A stretch of DNA of 64,000 nt from UBA6168 sp965222975 (GCA_965222975.1 CBDCVJ010000025.1:1-64000); one strand, 5' to 3'. Counted from the first letter of the stretch, positions 1 to 9,384 are shown. Numbers and translations are program-made. Notes: generated from the sequence alone by a model not told the origin.

Positions 1-1
1 G

Positions 2-1063
2 GGCGACAGTTGGACTGCCGATCGGGTGGACGACTATTTCAGTCTCCATCGCAACACGGCACAAATGGCGCTCTCACCTGCCTATGCCTATGCCTACTGC
101 AACGGGCTGGTCGCTCCCGCAGAACAGGTATTTGAGGTGGAATATAGTTTGCCATTTCTACGTGCCGCACCTCTTTCCGATTGGCATGGCCGATGGGGGA
201 AATTTATCCCTTACGATACCCGTGTGGCATATACCCATGGTCTTCGCATCGCAGGTTTTGATGGAGTCGGTGCGCCCGATTTGGGACAGTTGCCGCCGTC
301 GCAAGGCGATGTGGCGACTACGGATACGGACGAGACGACTATTGATTTTGAGCAGGGAATTTTGAAAACGGTTACGCCCCGTTTCATCAGCGTTTGTGGC
401 TTTATGGATGAGCGAGAAGTGGATGCTGGCTCTTTACAGGTGAGTTCATCCAATGGGTTTGGCACAGTGGCTTGGTTATCCTTGACTGATGAGTCGCTCG
501 GGCAATCTGGAGAAAGTATGTTGTCCATTTCTTCGAAATTGCAAAACACTAATATGGCTTGGGACGGCATTAACACTATTCACAATGATTGGGGTGGTCA
601 GCCAACAGAATTGTTCCCACTGGAACTGACCTTGGAACTGGAAATGGATGCAGATTATTTACATGTATTTCCGCTTTCTGAAATAGGGGAAACTGGCGAC
701 CCAAAAGTGATATTGCCTGTTACCGCTGGGAAGTTTTTGATAAATATTGATCAGTCGGAAGACCAGACTACTTGGTATGGCATCGAGGCGTTGAATGGCA
801 CGCCCACCGATGAAGAACTCTTGGAAAGTAGTATTTCCATTTACCCTAACCCAAGTATAGAAACGGTTTTTGTGAAATGGCAAGAGGCAATGTCTATAGA
901 ATTAATTACCTTGACATCAGTGGATGGAAAAACTTTGAAAAATTGGAAAACAGATGGGTCAAGCAGTTGGCAAATAGAAGTGGGGCATTTGCCGAAAGGC
1001 GTTTATTTTTTGAGAATGCAAAATGAAGAAAAAGTGCTTTCTAAAAAATTGATCGTTCAATAA
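2..1063 (+). CDS. C-terminal part of a secreted T9SS type A sorted protein (5' end outside window)
   Basis: The reading frame is open from base 2, so the gene begins upstream of the window; the first in-window start-like codon, GTG at 26, is probably not the real start. About 354 residues are visible. The body is beta-rich and I do not recognise its domain. The last ~80 residues form a type IX secretion type A sorting domain: a YPNP motif followed by a segment ending in GVYFLRMQNEEKVLSKKLIVQ-type residues, with glycine-valine-tyrosine and a basic C-terminus. Such proteins cross the outer membrane through T9SS and are released or anchored at the surface. The gene ends at a strong hairpin shared with the convergent regulator. 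T9SS targeting is well supported; enzymatic role is unknown. Confidence 0.8.
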   Translation, partial: GDSWTADRVDDYFSLHRNTAQMALSPAYAYAYCNGLVAPAEQVFEVEYSLPFLRAAPLSDWHGRWGKFIPYDTRVAYTHGLRIAGFDGVGAPDLGQLPPSQGDVATTDTDETTIDFEQGILKTVTPRFISVCGFMDEREVDAGSLQVSSSNGFGTVAWLSLTDESLGQSGESMLSISSKLQNTNMAWDGINTIHNDWGGQPTELFPLELTLELEMDADYLHVFPLSEIGETGDPKVILPVTAGKFLINIDQSEDQTTWYGIEALNGTPTDEELLESSISIYPNPSIETVFVKWQEAMSIELITLTSVDGKTLKNWKTDGSSSWQIEVGHLPKGVYFLRMQNEEKVLSKKLIVQ

Positions 1064-1078
1064 CCTATCAAATTTAAA

Positions 1079-1132
1079 GAGAGGGGCGAGTGATTTCGGT
1101 TTCTGCAAAAACCGAAATCACTCGCCTCTCTC
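1079..1132. terminator. Long hairpin between convergent genes
   Basis: A stem of about 24 bp (left arm 1079-1102, right arm 1109-1132, one G-T wobble) separates two convergent genes. It lacks a clean T-run on either side, so it may stop transcription in both directions or simply be one of the many GAGAGG-type palindromes of this window. Confidence 0.65.
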
Positions 1133-1139
1133 CGTCATT

Positions 1140-1778
1140 CTACCTTCTGGGATACACCTTATTAATAGCTTCCATCTTCGTCGTCACGTGCAATTTTTCA
1201 TAGATATTATGGCAATGTGATTTTACCGTTTCTAAAGAAATGTGCAATTCAGCGGCGATCTGTTTATAAAGCTTCCCTTTCGATAATAATTGCAGCACTT
1301 GTTGTTCCCGGTTGGTGAGCATGTGCTCATAAGGATTGGCGATTTCCTTGGTCGGGCGTTGAAAGGAAGCAACAACCTTTCGGGCAATTTGGGCGCTCAT
1401 GGGTGAGCCGCCATCATGGAGTTCCCTGATGGCGTCCATGATCTTGCCGGGCGGTGTGCCTTTGAGCATGTAGCCGCTGGCACCAGCAGAAAGGGCATTG
1501 AATATTTTGTCATCGTCCTCAAAAACAGTGAGTACCATGAATTGTATTTTAGGGTACTGTTTTTTGAGGTCTTCCATGACTTGGATGCCATTGATGCCGG
1601 GGAGATTGATGTCCACCAAGACGATGTCGGGCTGGTGTTTGGGGATTTCTTGCAGGGCGGATTCCCCATTGGAGTAGGCGAGATCGCATTGAAATCCTGG
1701 AGTGGCGTTGAGCATGATCTGGAGCGCCTTCCTGAATTCCTCTACATCTTCAATGATGGCAATTTTAATGGTTTCCAT
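1140..1778 (-). CDS. NarL/LuxR-type response regulator
   Basis: A 212-residue response regulator. Residues 1-120 form a receiver domain: acidic pair E10-D11, phospho-acceptor D56 in VLVDINLPG, a conserved T/S near residue 85 (TVF) and a lysine around residue 106 (LKG). The C-terminus carries a GerE-type helix-turn-helix beginning LTNREQQVLQLLSKGK. I start at the METIKIAI methionine because the receiver fold begins there; a start ten codons upstream is possible. It is divergent from the Reg_prop histidine kinase at 2271, which has a NarX-type dimerisation domain, the usual partner of NarL-type regulators. The pair probably forms one two-component system. Confidence 0.92.
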   Translation of the reverse strand: METIKIAIIEDVEEFRKALQIMLNATPGFQCDLAYSNGESALQEIPKHQPDIVLVDINLPGINGIQVMEDLKKQYPKIQFMVLTVFEDDDKIFNALSAGASGYMLKGTPPGKIMDAIRELHDGGSPMSAQIARKVVASFQRPTKEIANPYEHMLTNREQQVLQLLSKGKLYKQIAAELHISLETVKSHCHNIYEKLHVTTKMEAINKVYPRR

Positions 1779-1996
1779 AAAGGTGGTTAGGATTTTAACA
1801 ATCCACAAAAAAAGCGAATTTGTGTGCCAAATGCAATTTAAAAGCCTTTACAAGCTTTAAATTCCAACAAAAGGGGGATGCGCTTTTTAGATAATGTATT
1901 GTTATTTTAGCGTTTTCTAAAACCCTTTATCATACGCCTTGGATTCTATTTCTTATAAAAATCAAGTGCTGTGATGAAACAATCTACAAATAACTA

Positions 1997-2266
1997 ATGG
2001 CTACACCTGAAAAAACTTCGACCATTTCTTTTTCGTCAACTACTCTTAGCGATAGCGACTTGCCTATCACTACCTTTTCCAAATCGGATCTCACTACCTT
2101 CTTAAATGGGGTGGCGTCAGGGTCCAATGTCACATTTTTCTTCGCCAGCCAAGGGGGCACTTCTTCTGATGTGTACTTGGTATTAGCTGAAGAGTCATTT
2201 GGTACAATCAGTGGTACGAACCAATTGCAAAGTGCAAAATTACCGTGCCCCAAATTCTGCAAGTAG
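1997..2266 (+). CDS. Small Ser/Thr-rich hypothetical protein
   Basis: An 89-residue frame begins with ATG and ends four bases before the start of the histidine kinase gene, which suggests co-transcription and possibly translational coupling. The product is rich in Ser and Thr, lacks a signal peptide, has a hydrophobic core segment (NVTFFFAS, DVYLVLA) and ends in a cysteine-containing tail (PCPKFC). I do not recognise the family. A frame of similar length lies on the opposite strand, so length alone proves little; the tight spacing and sensible residue pattern favour the plus strand. Confidence 0.5.
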   Translation: MATPEKTSTISFSSTTLSDSDLPITTFSKSDLTTFLNGVASGSNVTFFFASQGGTSSDVYLVLAEESFGTISGTNQLQSAKLPCPKFCK

Positions 2267-2270
2267 TATA

Positions 2271-5200
2271 ATGAAAAAAACGATCTTCATTGCTTGGTGG
2301 GCGGTAGTTTTTTATTACCCTCTTGCAGCACAATTGGGTAATATTACATTTAACCACTTGGCGGTTGAAGATGGGTTGTCGAAAGGAAACAACCACTTTG
2401 TGTATAAAGACAGGACTGGCTTTGTTTGGTTAAGCTCCGTTGTCGGGCTTAACCGCTTTGATGGGAGGTCAGTCAAAGTTTATCAAGCTGATGAGTCTGA
2501 CCCTGATGCTATATCAGGAGAAAATATACAAAGTACTTTTTTTGAGGATGAGCATAGTAACCTGTGGTTCACGACTTATGATGGAGGCGTGAATAAATAT
2601 GTCCGTGCGACCGATTCTTTTGAGCATTTTATTTTAAAAGATTCATCGGGGCAGGACATCGTGGGTTACTATGCTTTTTTTTTTGAAGGCAACCAAAAAC
2701 TTTGGTTGATAATCGATAGGAGTGAATTATATTATTTTGATATCAAGGCCGAAAAATTTATTAAACAAATAAAATTGCCTCAAAAAGTAGTGCGGGCCAA
2801 TGTGCAAATGGGCGATGGGAATAAATTATTAAAAATGTATGCTTATTCCTACCAGGACAAGGGTTTTTATTTAATTGAAATAAATTCTGGTAAATATAGT
2901 TTCAGAAAATATTTTGGTGAAGAGAGCCGAATTCAACTTGAAGTGAAATCGATATGGCCCGTGCATGATTCAATGATTTGGATAGGTGCCAGCAGCGGCC
3001 TGTATAAATATAACCTATTTACACAAGCGATTACTTCTTATGATACATTTAATAAAAAACAAGTAAACGATATTTATGCAATTGTGCCTTATGGGGAAAA
3101 CAATCTTTTGGTTGCTTCAAGAGGGAGGGGGCTACTGGTTTTTGATACCAATGAGAACCTTTTTGTTGAGTTGGTACAACCCGATATAAGGGATTCGTAT
3201 AGCTTGACAACCAATGATTTAGTGGCTTTATATCTTGATAGGGATAATAGCTATTGGGTTTCTACGAGCCAGTTGGGAGTGGATTATTTTTACCCTGAAA
3301 AAAAACGATTTGATTCCTTTATATTAGAAACTAATGTAGATGGCCAGCCTGTTTTATTAAAACCCAGCTCGATGGTGGAGGATGAAAATGGCCAGGTTTG
3401 GTGCAGTGTGGATGGTGCCGGAATTTGTGTTTTAAATAAAGATGGAGAATTAATAAAAAAAATTGGCCAAGAAAATAATACGCAAAATACAATTCCAGGG
3501 AACGATATTATTTTTTTGTATAAAACAAAAGATGGCCGGATTTGGATATCTACATGGGATGGCTTAGCAGTTTGGTTGCCTCAAAAAAAGAAAATAATAA
3601 GTCTTCCTTTTTTGGACAAAGCAATTATGAGCATGAGCCAATTAAAAGATGGGAGAATAATATTGGCGACTTTTGGTGAGGAAATGGATGGCGGGTTATA
3701 TGAATTGGTTGAAAAAGAACCATTAAATTTTATTTATGATAAAATAGAAATGGTAGACCCAAGCCTGAATTACATTTATCTATGGGAAGACAGTAGAAGA
3801 AATCTTTTTGCCTGCAATTCACTAACCTCCATATCGGTATTGGATGTGGAAAATAATTTTAAGTTAAAAAAAGAAATTTTGATTAATGGGTCCGTCGAAA
3901 CATATTTTGAAAACCCCGTGGATAATTCGGTTTGGGTTGGAAGCAGTACTGGATTGTACCATGTAAATGCCGAATTGGACAACGGCCAAATTGAACTGTT
4001 TACAGAAGAACATGGATTGCCAAGCCGGGTTATTTATGGAATTATTCCCGACGAACAAAACAGGTTGTGGATCAGCACCAACAGGGGGCTGGTTTCATTT
4101 GAGTTGGGTTCGAATAAAAAACAGGTGTTTTCCCAAACTGACGGCCTTATCTCAACTGATTTTTCCAGCCAGTCTTTTTTTAAACACAGTTCTGGCGAGT
4201 TGTGGTTTGGTTCTTCTGGTGGGATTACCAGGTTTTTTCCAGAAAATGTTCAACCAATAAAAACAAAGGCCAATCCAATAATTACCAAAATATTAATAAA
4301 CGATCAACCTGCACTTGATTTGAAGTGCTCCAAAACGGGAGCCACCAATATCAGTGAAATAGAACAGCTGGATCTGGATTATTTGTCTAATACCGTCTCG
4401 TTCACTTTCGCAGCACTTGAATACAGCGATCCAGCAAAAACACAGTTTCAATACATGCTCAAAGGAGTGGATAAAGATTGGGTGGAAAACGGGATCAACA
4501 ATACCGCCAGGTATGCAAAAATCCCTTTTGGTAATTATGAGTTTCATTTAAAGGCATCCAATTCGGATGGAGTATGGAGCAGCCCAATGTCAATGACCAT
4601 TGATATTGCTCCTCCTTTTTACCGGACTTATTGGTTTTATTTTTTTATGGGCGCAGGATTGGTATCGTCGGTTTGGATGGTTGTTCTATTTCGCAGGCAA
4701 AGGAGAGAAGAGCTTCGGCGCCTGGAAGAAGAAAAACGACAAGCCTTGGAACAAGAGCGACAACGCATTGCCCGCGACGTTCATGATGACCTAGGTTCTG
4801 GGCTGTCGGCACTCAGTCTGCAAACAGCTATGGCTCAATACAAATCAAGCCCAGAAGAAATCAAATCGGAACTGGAAAAAATTAACACTGCTGCGCGGGA
4901 TTTGTCAGGAAAGATCAGGGAGGTGATCTGGACTGTGAGTGCTAGAAACGATACGCTCGCCAACCTCATTTCCTATCTCAACCGCTATGCATTGGATTTA
5001 CTGGAAAGCACAGAAATTGACATATCGGTCAGCTTGCCAGATGACATCCCCGATGCTACCGTCACAGGCGAATATCGCCGCACTACTTTTCTTGCTTTTA
5101 AAGAAGCACTCAATAACATGCACAAGCATGCCAGGGCATCTAAGGTTGAAATTAATTTCAAAACGGTTAATCAATGCTTGGAAATAGAAGTAATTGACAA

Positions 5201-5357
5201 TGGGGTCGGCTTTGACCCCCAACTGTTGTTAGCTTCTACTGGGAATGGATTATTGAATATGCGTTCGAGGATGAATGAAATTGGAGGAGACTGCCAGTTC
5301 AAAACCAGTGAACAAGGGACAAAAATTACTTTTCTCTTAAAGTTAGTGCCTACCTGA
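2271..5357 (+). CDS. Reg_prop/Y_Y_Y sensor histidine kinase, NarX-type (HisKA_3)
   Basis: A 1028-residue membrane sensor. It begins with a signal peptide (MKKTIFIAWW..AAQ), followed by about 650 residues of two-component-regulator propeller repeats with recurring D..G..W(I/V)GT patterns, and a Y_Y_Y immunoglobulin-like domain near residues 690-770. One membrane helix lies at about 783-805, then a coiled-coil linker rich in E, R and Q. The HisKA_3 box IARDVHDDLGSGL puts the phospho-accepting His near residue 837; the HATPase carries DNGVGFDP and GNGLLNMRSR. There is no receiver or DNA-binding output, so it must signal through a separate regulator, most likely the divergent NarL-type gene at 1140-1778. 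In Bacteroidota such propellers often sense polysaccharide fragments, but the ligand here is unknown. I chose this start because the signal peptide begins there. Confidence 0.93.
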   Translation: MKKTIFIAWWAVVFYYPLAAQLGNITFNHLAVEDGLSKGNNHFVYKDRTGFVWLSSVVGLNRFDGRSVKVYQADESDPDAISGENIQSTFFEDEHSNLWFTTYDGGVNKYVRATDSFEHFILKDSSGQDIVGYYAFFFEGNQKLWLIIDRSELYYFDIKAEKFIKQIKLPQKVVRANVQMGDGNKLLKMYAYSYQDKGFYLIEINSGKYSFRKYFGEESRIQLEVKSIWPVHDSMIWIGASSGLYKYNLFTQAITSYDTFNKKQVNDIYAIVPYGENNLLVASRGRGLLVFDTNENLFVELVQPDIRDSYSLTTNDLVALYLDRDNSYWVSTSQLGVDYFYPEKKRFDSFILETNVDGQPVLLKPSSMVEDENGQVWCSVDGAGICVLNKDGELIKKIGQENNTQNTIPGNDIIFLYKTKDGRIWISTWDGLAVWLPQKKKIISLPFLDKAIMSMSQLKDGRIILATFGEEMDGGLYELVEKEPLNFIYDKIEMVDPSLNYIYLWEDSRRNLFACNSLTSISVLDVENNFKLKKEILINGSVETYFENPVDNSVWVGSSTGLYHVNAELDNGQIELFTEEHGLPSRVIYGIIPDEQNRLWISTNRGLVSFELGSNKKQVFSQTDGLISTDFSSQSFFKHSSGELWFGSSGGITRFFPENVQPIKTKANPIITKILINDQPALDLKCSKTGATNISEIEQLDLDYLSNTVSFTFAALEYSDPAKTQFQYMLKGVDKDWVENGINNTARYAKIPFGNYEFHLKASNSDGVWSSPMSMTIDIAPPFYRTYWFYFFMGAGLVSSVWMVVLFRRQRREELRRLEEEKRQALEQERQRIARDVHDDLGSGLSALSLQTAMAQYKSSPEEIKSELEKINTAARDLSGKIREVIWTVSARNDTLANLISYLNRYALDLLESTEIDISVSLPDDIPDATVTGEYRRTTFLAFKEALNNMHKHARASKVEINFKTVNQCLEIEVIDNGVGFDPQLLLASTGNGLLNMRSRMNEIGGDCQFKTSEQGTKITFLLKLVPT

Positions 5358-5363
5358 GCCCCG

Positions 5364-5387
5364 TTTCTCCCCCGTTCGGGGGAGAAA
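5364..5387 (+). terminator. Hairpin after the sensor kinase
   Basis: A perfect 10-bp stem with a GTTC loop (arms 5364-5373 and 5378-5387, core CTCCCCC/GGGGGAG) starts six bases after the kinase stop codon. There is no strong T-run directly after it, but its position supports a termination role. Confidence 0.65.
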
Positions 5388-5984
5388 TGGGAGAAGATCT
5401 CATTTTTTATCCATCATTTGAGTGATTGACAATACTTCTTGTTCCCCTGATATTTGCAATATCAAATATAATAAAGGGAAACAGCTTATTTTTCTCAGAC
5501 TATAGAAACCAATGACGATCTCCCTGATTAGCTAATTATTGCCAAATGAAAACCCCCTTAGCACCTTTTGAAAACAACCTCATAAGACCAAACTTTTAAA
5601 CCGTTGTTAGCGTAATTTGTGTAAACCCCGGAAAACCAACTTTTTTCTTTTAACGTGGACTTACATTTGTCAAATGCTTCTAAATAACCTCATAAAGTCT
5701 GCCCAATAAAACCTAAACCGCTTCGAGGATTTTTTTTGTGTAAAAACTCAAGGGCCAAGTACAGCTACATATTGCGAATTTAATCCCATAAAACCCTGTC
5801 CATATCCAAAGTCATAAAACCAAATCTTTCACCTGGGGAACGGCAGACCGGAAAATCATCTACTTTCTACCTATCTGGCAAACCCCGTCCGGGTTTTGCT
5901 CGCATAAGAAACCATCTTAAGAACTTGCCGAAGTTTCCCAGGTGTTTTTTTCATTTTCCTTTTTCATCAAAAGCAAAAGAACCT
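5388..5984. other. Gene-free spacer of about 600 bp
   Basis: I see no convincing gene. The sequence is AT-rich and contains several loosely similar CATAA(A/G)ACC stretches (near 5570, 5690, 5785, 5812 and 5901) and a short AAACCC/GGGTTT hairpin around 5880-5896. The motifs are too degenerate to call a repeat array. The spacer could hold the promoter of the DUF4365 gene. Confidence 0.4.
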
Positions 5985-6480
5985 ATGAGAAAACGCCGCA
6001 CCCGTCAACACCAGATTGAGGATTTGAGCTATAACTTTGTGGAGAAGCATGTATTGGATGCATTTTGCATTTTTAAACGCTTCATTGGTCGGGAATATGG
6101 GTATGATGCTGAAATCGAAACATTCAATAGGAAAGGTGAAGTAGAGTCAGGAACATTGTTTGTACAGGTGAAAGCCTCTGATCACATAAAATACTCGAAA
6201 AAGCAAAATGGGTATAAACTGACTGATCTTACAAAAAAGAGATTTGGAGTTGTGGTTGGATGAAATATTCCCTGTGTTTGTCGTTCTTTATGATGCTGAA
6301 TCAGAAATAGGCTATTATATAGAGCTAAATAGCTATTTCAAACAAAACAGGCTTGCACTTGAAAATTTAAAAGACTCAAAAACCATATATTTGAACCCTG
6401 AAAACTGTTTTACAGCTAACGTTGTTGAAAGATATAGAAAGATCAAAAATTTGATACATGGAAAAATTAAGAAGCTATAA
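5985..6480 (+). pseudogene. DUF4365-like nuclease-fold gene, frameshifted in a poly-A run
   Basis: Two overlapping frames together make one DUF4365-type protein of about 165 residues. The first frame starts at the ATG at 5985 and contains GYDAEIE and the FVQVK strand, which resemble a PD-(D/E)XK-type D...(E/Q)xK core. It runs out of frame near 6240. Dropping one A from the six-A run at 6233-6238 joins LTDLTK directly to RDLELWLDE and the family-typical hydrophobic strand PVFVVLYD. The frame then stays open to 6480. The lesion may be real, phase-variable or a homopolymer sequencing error. DUF4365 proteins often occur in accessory or defence-like regions; function is not established. A small gene follows four bases later. 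Confidence 0.75.
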
Positions 6481-6484
6481 AGAA

Positions 6485-6751
6485 ATGGAGCCAACCTATG
6501 CTGAATTGGCTAGCGCTTTGGACAAATTGGATTTTGAAAATAAAAGTACTTCTGAATTGTTCGCCTTTTATAACAAAAGATTTGATGCTGTTGTAGTTTT
6601 GCCTTTGAAGACTGGTCAATCAAAAGTACGTAAAGCCAGATTTGCGGCATTGTCTTCAGTTTTAGCAGGTCAAGGTGTACTTCAACATGAGTTTGATCTT
6701 GGTAAGATGATCGAGCAATACCGCTTGCAGGAAAAAAAAGCCGCAGCCTGA
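6485..6751 (+). CDS. Small hypothetical protein downstream of DUF4365
   Basis: An 88-residue, mostly helical protein with a YAELASALDKL start, a central strand pair (AVVVLPLK) and a lysine/alanine-rich end. The ATG at 6485 sits four bases after the DUF4365 stop; an ATG at 6458 inside the upstream gene would add nine residues. The pattern (helix, F-N-K turn, strand with VVLP, helix) vaguely resembles small toxin-antitoxin components, but I cannot assign a family. The near-zero spacing indicates that it is co-expressed with the broken upstream gene. Confidence 0.65.
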   Translation: MEPTYAELASALDKLDFENKSTSELFAFYNKRFDAVVVLPLKTGQSKVRKARFAALSSVLAGQGVLQHEFDLGKMIEQYRLQEKKAAA

Positions 6752-6771
6752 CATTTTCATCTTCTATTAGT

Positions 6772-8010
6772 GTGTTCAGATTATATCTCCTCCTATTTAT
6801 TTCAACGTCATTTGACGCTCCAAACAATTACGGTTCTCCTCCTTGGGGCTTTTTCGGTCACCGCAAAATCAACCACCACGCCGTCTTCATCCTCCCACCA
6901 GAGATGATGGTTTTTTTCAAAAAAAACCTGGACTATCTCACCGAGCATTCCATAGACCCAGACAAGCGGCGCTATGTGAGTAAATATGAGGCAGTACGGC
7001 ATTATATTGACTTGGACATTTATGGGGAATTGCCATTTGATCATATGCCCCGTGCTTGGCCTGATGCGCTCATACAGTATTCCGATATTTACTTTTTAGG
7101 GGAAAAACGAGATACGTTACCACTAATTCTGCGAGATTCATCCTTTGTAGTGCAGGACAGTTTGGTGGAAATAACACTGCATCCGCAACTTACAGGCGAC
7201 ACATTGAGAATAGCATACCACGATTTTCGATGGTTTTTTATCCAAAATTTCCTCCCTACTTTTTATGAAGATAATTGGACGGCCTCCTGCGACAGCCTTG
7301 CTAAAACGTTGAATATCAGCGTCGATAGTTTTGATTGTAAAAAACTATTTGCTATAGATCATCTCTCCGGTCACGGCGTGCTACCGTGGCATCTCCAGTC
7401 CATGCTCCGTCGCCTTACCGATGCCTTTTTTGAAATGGATGCCCCCAAAATACGCCGCTACGCAGCCGACATCGGTCATTATATCGGCGATGCCCATGTA
7501 CCGCTCCACACTACGGAGAACTACAATGGCCAGCTCAGCGGACAGGATGGCATCCATGCATTCTGGGAAAGCCGTCTACCGGAACTCTTTGCTGAGAGGC
7601 ATTATGATTTTTGGGTCGGAAAAGCTCAATTCATCGAAAATCCGAGGGACTATTTTTGGGACATCGTACTAGAAAGCCATGCCTTGGTGGACAGTGTACT
7701 TAACACCGAACTCGACCTCCGTCGTCGCTTTCCTTCGGATCTTCAAATGTGCCACGAAATGCGGGGCGCAACCCTTGTCCGCACCCAATGTTTGGAATAT
7801 GCCACTGCCTACAATGAAAGAATGGGCAACATGGTGGAGCAACGCATGCGGGAGGCCATCCTTGCAGTCGGCAGCGCATGGTACACGGCATGGGTATTGG
7901 CCGGGCAGCCGGATTTAAGTTTATTGGATATAGACTTGGCTGTAATTGATTCAGTGGAAGTGGGGGAGGACAGGAAAAAAGGCCTTTTTAAAATAAGAAA
8001 ACACGAATGA
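6772..8010 (+). CDS. Zinc-dependent phospholipase C / S1-P1 nuclease-like secreted hydrolase
   Basis: A 412-residue protein with a short N-terminal hydrophobic segment that could be an export signal, beginning at GTG. It carries the ligand pattern of the phospholipase C/S1-P1 superfamily: WGFFGH (W25, H30), VRHYIDLD (H77, D80), GHYIGDAHVPLHT (H236, D240, H246) and the HxxxE pair HAFWE (H262, E266). In characterised members these residues bind three zinc ions and the enzyme cleaves phosphodiester bonds in phospholipids or single-stranded nucleic acid. The insert between H77 and H236 is longer than in small PLCs. Which substrate is used cannot be told from sequence. The C-terminus is basic, with no T9SS domain. 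Confidence 0.8.
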   Translation: MFRLYLLLFISTSFDAPNNYGSPPWGFFGHRKINHHAVFILPPEMMVFFKKNLDYLTEHSIDPDKRRYVSKYEAVRHYIDLDIYGELPFDHMPRAWPDALIQYSDIYFLGEKRDTLPLILRDSSFVVQDSLVEITLHPQLTGDTLRIAYHDFRWFFIQNFLPTFYEDNWTASCDSLAKTLNISVDSFDCKKLFAIDHLSGHGVLPWHLQSMLRRLTDAFFEMDAPKIRRYAADIGHYIGDAHVPLHTTENYNGQLSGQDGIHAFWESRLPELFAERHYDFWVGKAQFIENPRDYFWDIVLESHALVDSVLNTELDLRRRFPSDLQMCHEMRGATLVRTQCLEYATAYNERMGNMVEQRMREAILAVGSAWYTAWVLAGQPDLSLLDIDLAVIDSVEVGEDRKKGLFKIRKHE

Positions 8011-8104
8011 GTGCTTTTTATGAAATTCAGTTTTTTCGTTTTCCAATGACAATTTCCTTATCATTGCCACTGCAACCCATTTTCTTTCACTTCAACCTAA
8101 AATT

Positions 8105-8776
8105 ATGAACGTTCTCAAAAAAGTTCTTTTTCTTCTGCTTATCTCCTCTTTTTGTTCCACCCTTATTGCCCAAATATCACTGGGAGTCCGAGGTGGGATT
8201 ACCCTACCCGATATAACCATTAGTGAGCAAGATGGATATTACTATGAAGGTGGAGTAGACTATTTAGTATTCATGGGCACTTCACTTGGGGCAGTCCTTG
8301 AAATAAAGCTCCATAAAAACTTTGCCATCCAGCCTGAAATAATGCTTGTTCAAAAAGGTACAAAAGTTGACTTTCCGGATTATTACTATTCCTATTATTA
8401 TTACTCTGGGTTCACGGAAGAAACCAAGCTCCGGCTCAATTATTTAGAGGTTCCCATTTTAGCCAAAGGGATCATTGGAAATGAATCGGTGACAGGATAC
8501 GCTGCTGTTGGCCCAACGCTTGGCTATGCTGCCTCAGGCTATTTAACCGAGCTTGGCGAAAAAATGACTTTGAAAGATGAGGACTGGGATGGTTTCACGC
8601 GCTTTGAACTTGGAGCCAGCTTTGGTGGAGGTGTTGGCCTAAGTGTGGGCAATGGACAAGCCTTTCTTGACTTGCGGTACCTGTTAGGATTTACCAATAT
8701 AATTGATGATACAGATATTAAGGTGCGGAATAGAGCGATCAGTATAAGTGTGGGGTATTTAGCTGACCTAAATTGA
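8105..8776 (+). CDS. Outer-membrane beta-barrel protein (PorT/OMP_b-brl-like)
   Basis: A 223-residue protein with a clear signal peptide (MNVLKKVLFLLLISS..IAQ) followed by alternating hydrophobic/polar strands typical of a small eight-stranded barrel: GVRGGITLP near the N-terminus, YLEVPILAKG in the middle and ISVGYLADLN at the end. Such PorT-type barrels are common in Bacteroidota and rarely have a defined function. The gene stands alone, 95 bp after the phospholipase-like gene, and could share its transcript. Confidence 0.85.
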   Translation: MNVLKKVLFLLLISSFCSTLIAQISLGVRGGITLPDITISEQDGYYYEGGVDYLVFMGTSLGAVLEIKLHKNFAIQPEIMLVQKGTKVDFPDYYYSYYYYSGFTEETKLRLNYLEVPILAKGIIGNESVTGYAAVGPTLGYAASGYLTELGEKMTLKDEDWDGFTRFELGASFGGGVGLSVGNGQAFLDLRYLLGFTNIIDDTDIKVRNRAISISVGYLADLN

Positions 8777-8890
8777 TAGGTGCTAAGGCATAGGATACCG
8801 AAGGAATATACTATATATAGTAGATTTAAATTGAAATTAGAAGTCATATAAAGTGTTTTCGTAACTGTTTCGCAAAGTGTTGTTTTGTGC

Positions 8891-8980
8891 CGTCGAACTC
8901 CAGTTCGACGACCTTGGACAGTTAGTTTAGTTTTTGCTCATTATTAAAATTAGTGCGCCGTCGAACTGGAGTTCGACGGT
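8891..8980. repeat. Pair of GTCGAACT-centred palindromes
   Basis: Two 20-base palindromes, CGTCGAACTCCAGTTCGACG at 8891-8910 and its complement-type copy at 8960-8979, lie 50 bp apart. Each can fold alone, and together they form an inverted repeat. A related palindrome, GCCGAACTCCAGTTCGGC, is at 43171-43188. Across the three, the core GAACTccAGTTC is kept while the outer bases change in pairs. This is a dispersed extragenic palindrome family. The rest of 8781-9349 holds no gene I can support. Confidence 0.8.
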
Positions 8981-9349
8981 ACGATGCCCAGCCTACTAAA
9001 CAGTTATGTGCTTTCTTTTAATTCAGAGCCGCTTTTATATGGAATAGTTTTCTATCTATAATCTTTTGGGAACGGAAAGCCTAACTAACAAGTTAATTTT
9101 CTCATCGTATCATTGTGAGACCAAACGATAATTTTCACTACAAGCCTTTGAAACAGAAAAACCATTCAGCGCTCTCGATCACTTTCCAATTGATCCCACC
9201 TGATGATTTTTCTTCTAAAGCCTTGTTTCATTAACCAATGATTGAATGTAAGAATGAGCGTATGAATGAATATTCAGAGAATGAGTTAATCTATTCTTCA
9301 TTTTTAATTTCTTAATTTTTGCTTGAAAAAAATTCTATTTATGGGAAAT

Positions 9350-9384
9350 AATTTAGGAGGTAATTTCAAATTACCTCCTAAATT
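9350..9384 (-). terminator. Perfect 17-bp hairpin
   Basis: Arms 9350-9366 and 9368-9384 are perfectly complementary around AGGAGGTAA. The hairpin lies just beyond the 3' end of the minus-strand remnant at 9415 and is followed by AT-rich sequence, so it may have been its terminator. Its right arm continues into CCTAAATTGACC, the same string that ends the tandem units of the element at 31679. Confidence 0.55.

Noticed and set aside
1984..2262. A 92-residue frame on the minus strand opposite the small gene at 1997
   Set aside because: It mirrors the plus-strand frame, has no sensible neighbour spacing, and its residues look less protein-like; the plus-strand reading sits tightly before the kinase.
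5560..5910. A possible repeat array of CATAAAACC-like strings
   Set aside because: The similarity is limited to a few bases in AT-rich DNA and spacing is irregular, so chance is a sufficient explanation.
6485..6751. A confident HicA-type toxin call for the small gene after DUF4365
   Set aside because: Only a loose strand-helix resemblance is seen and the diagnostic His-containing motif is absent.
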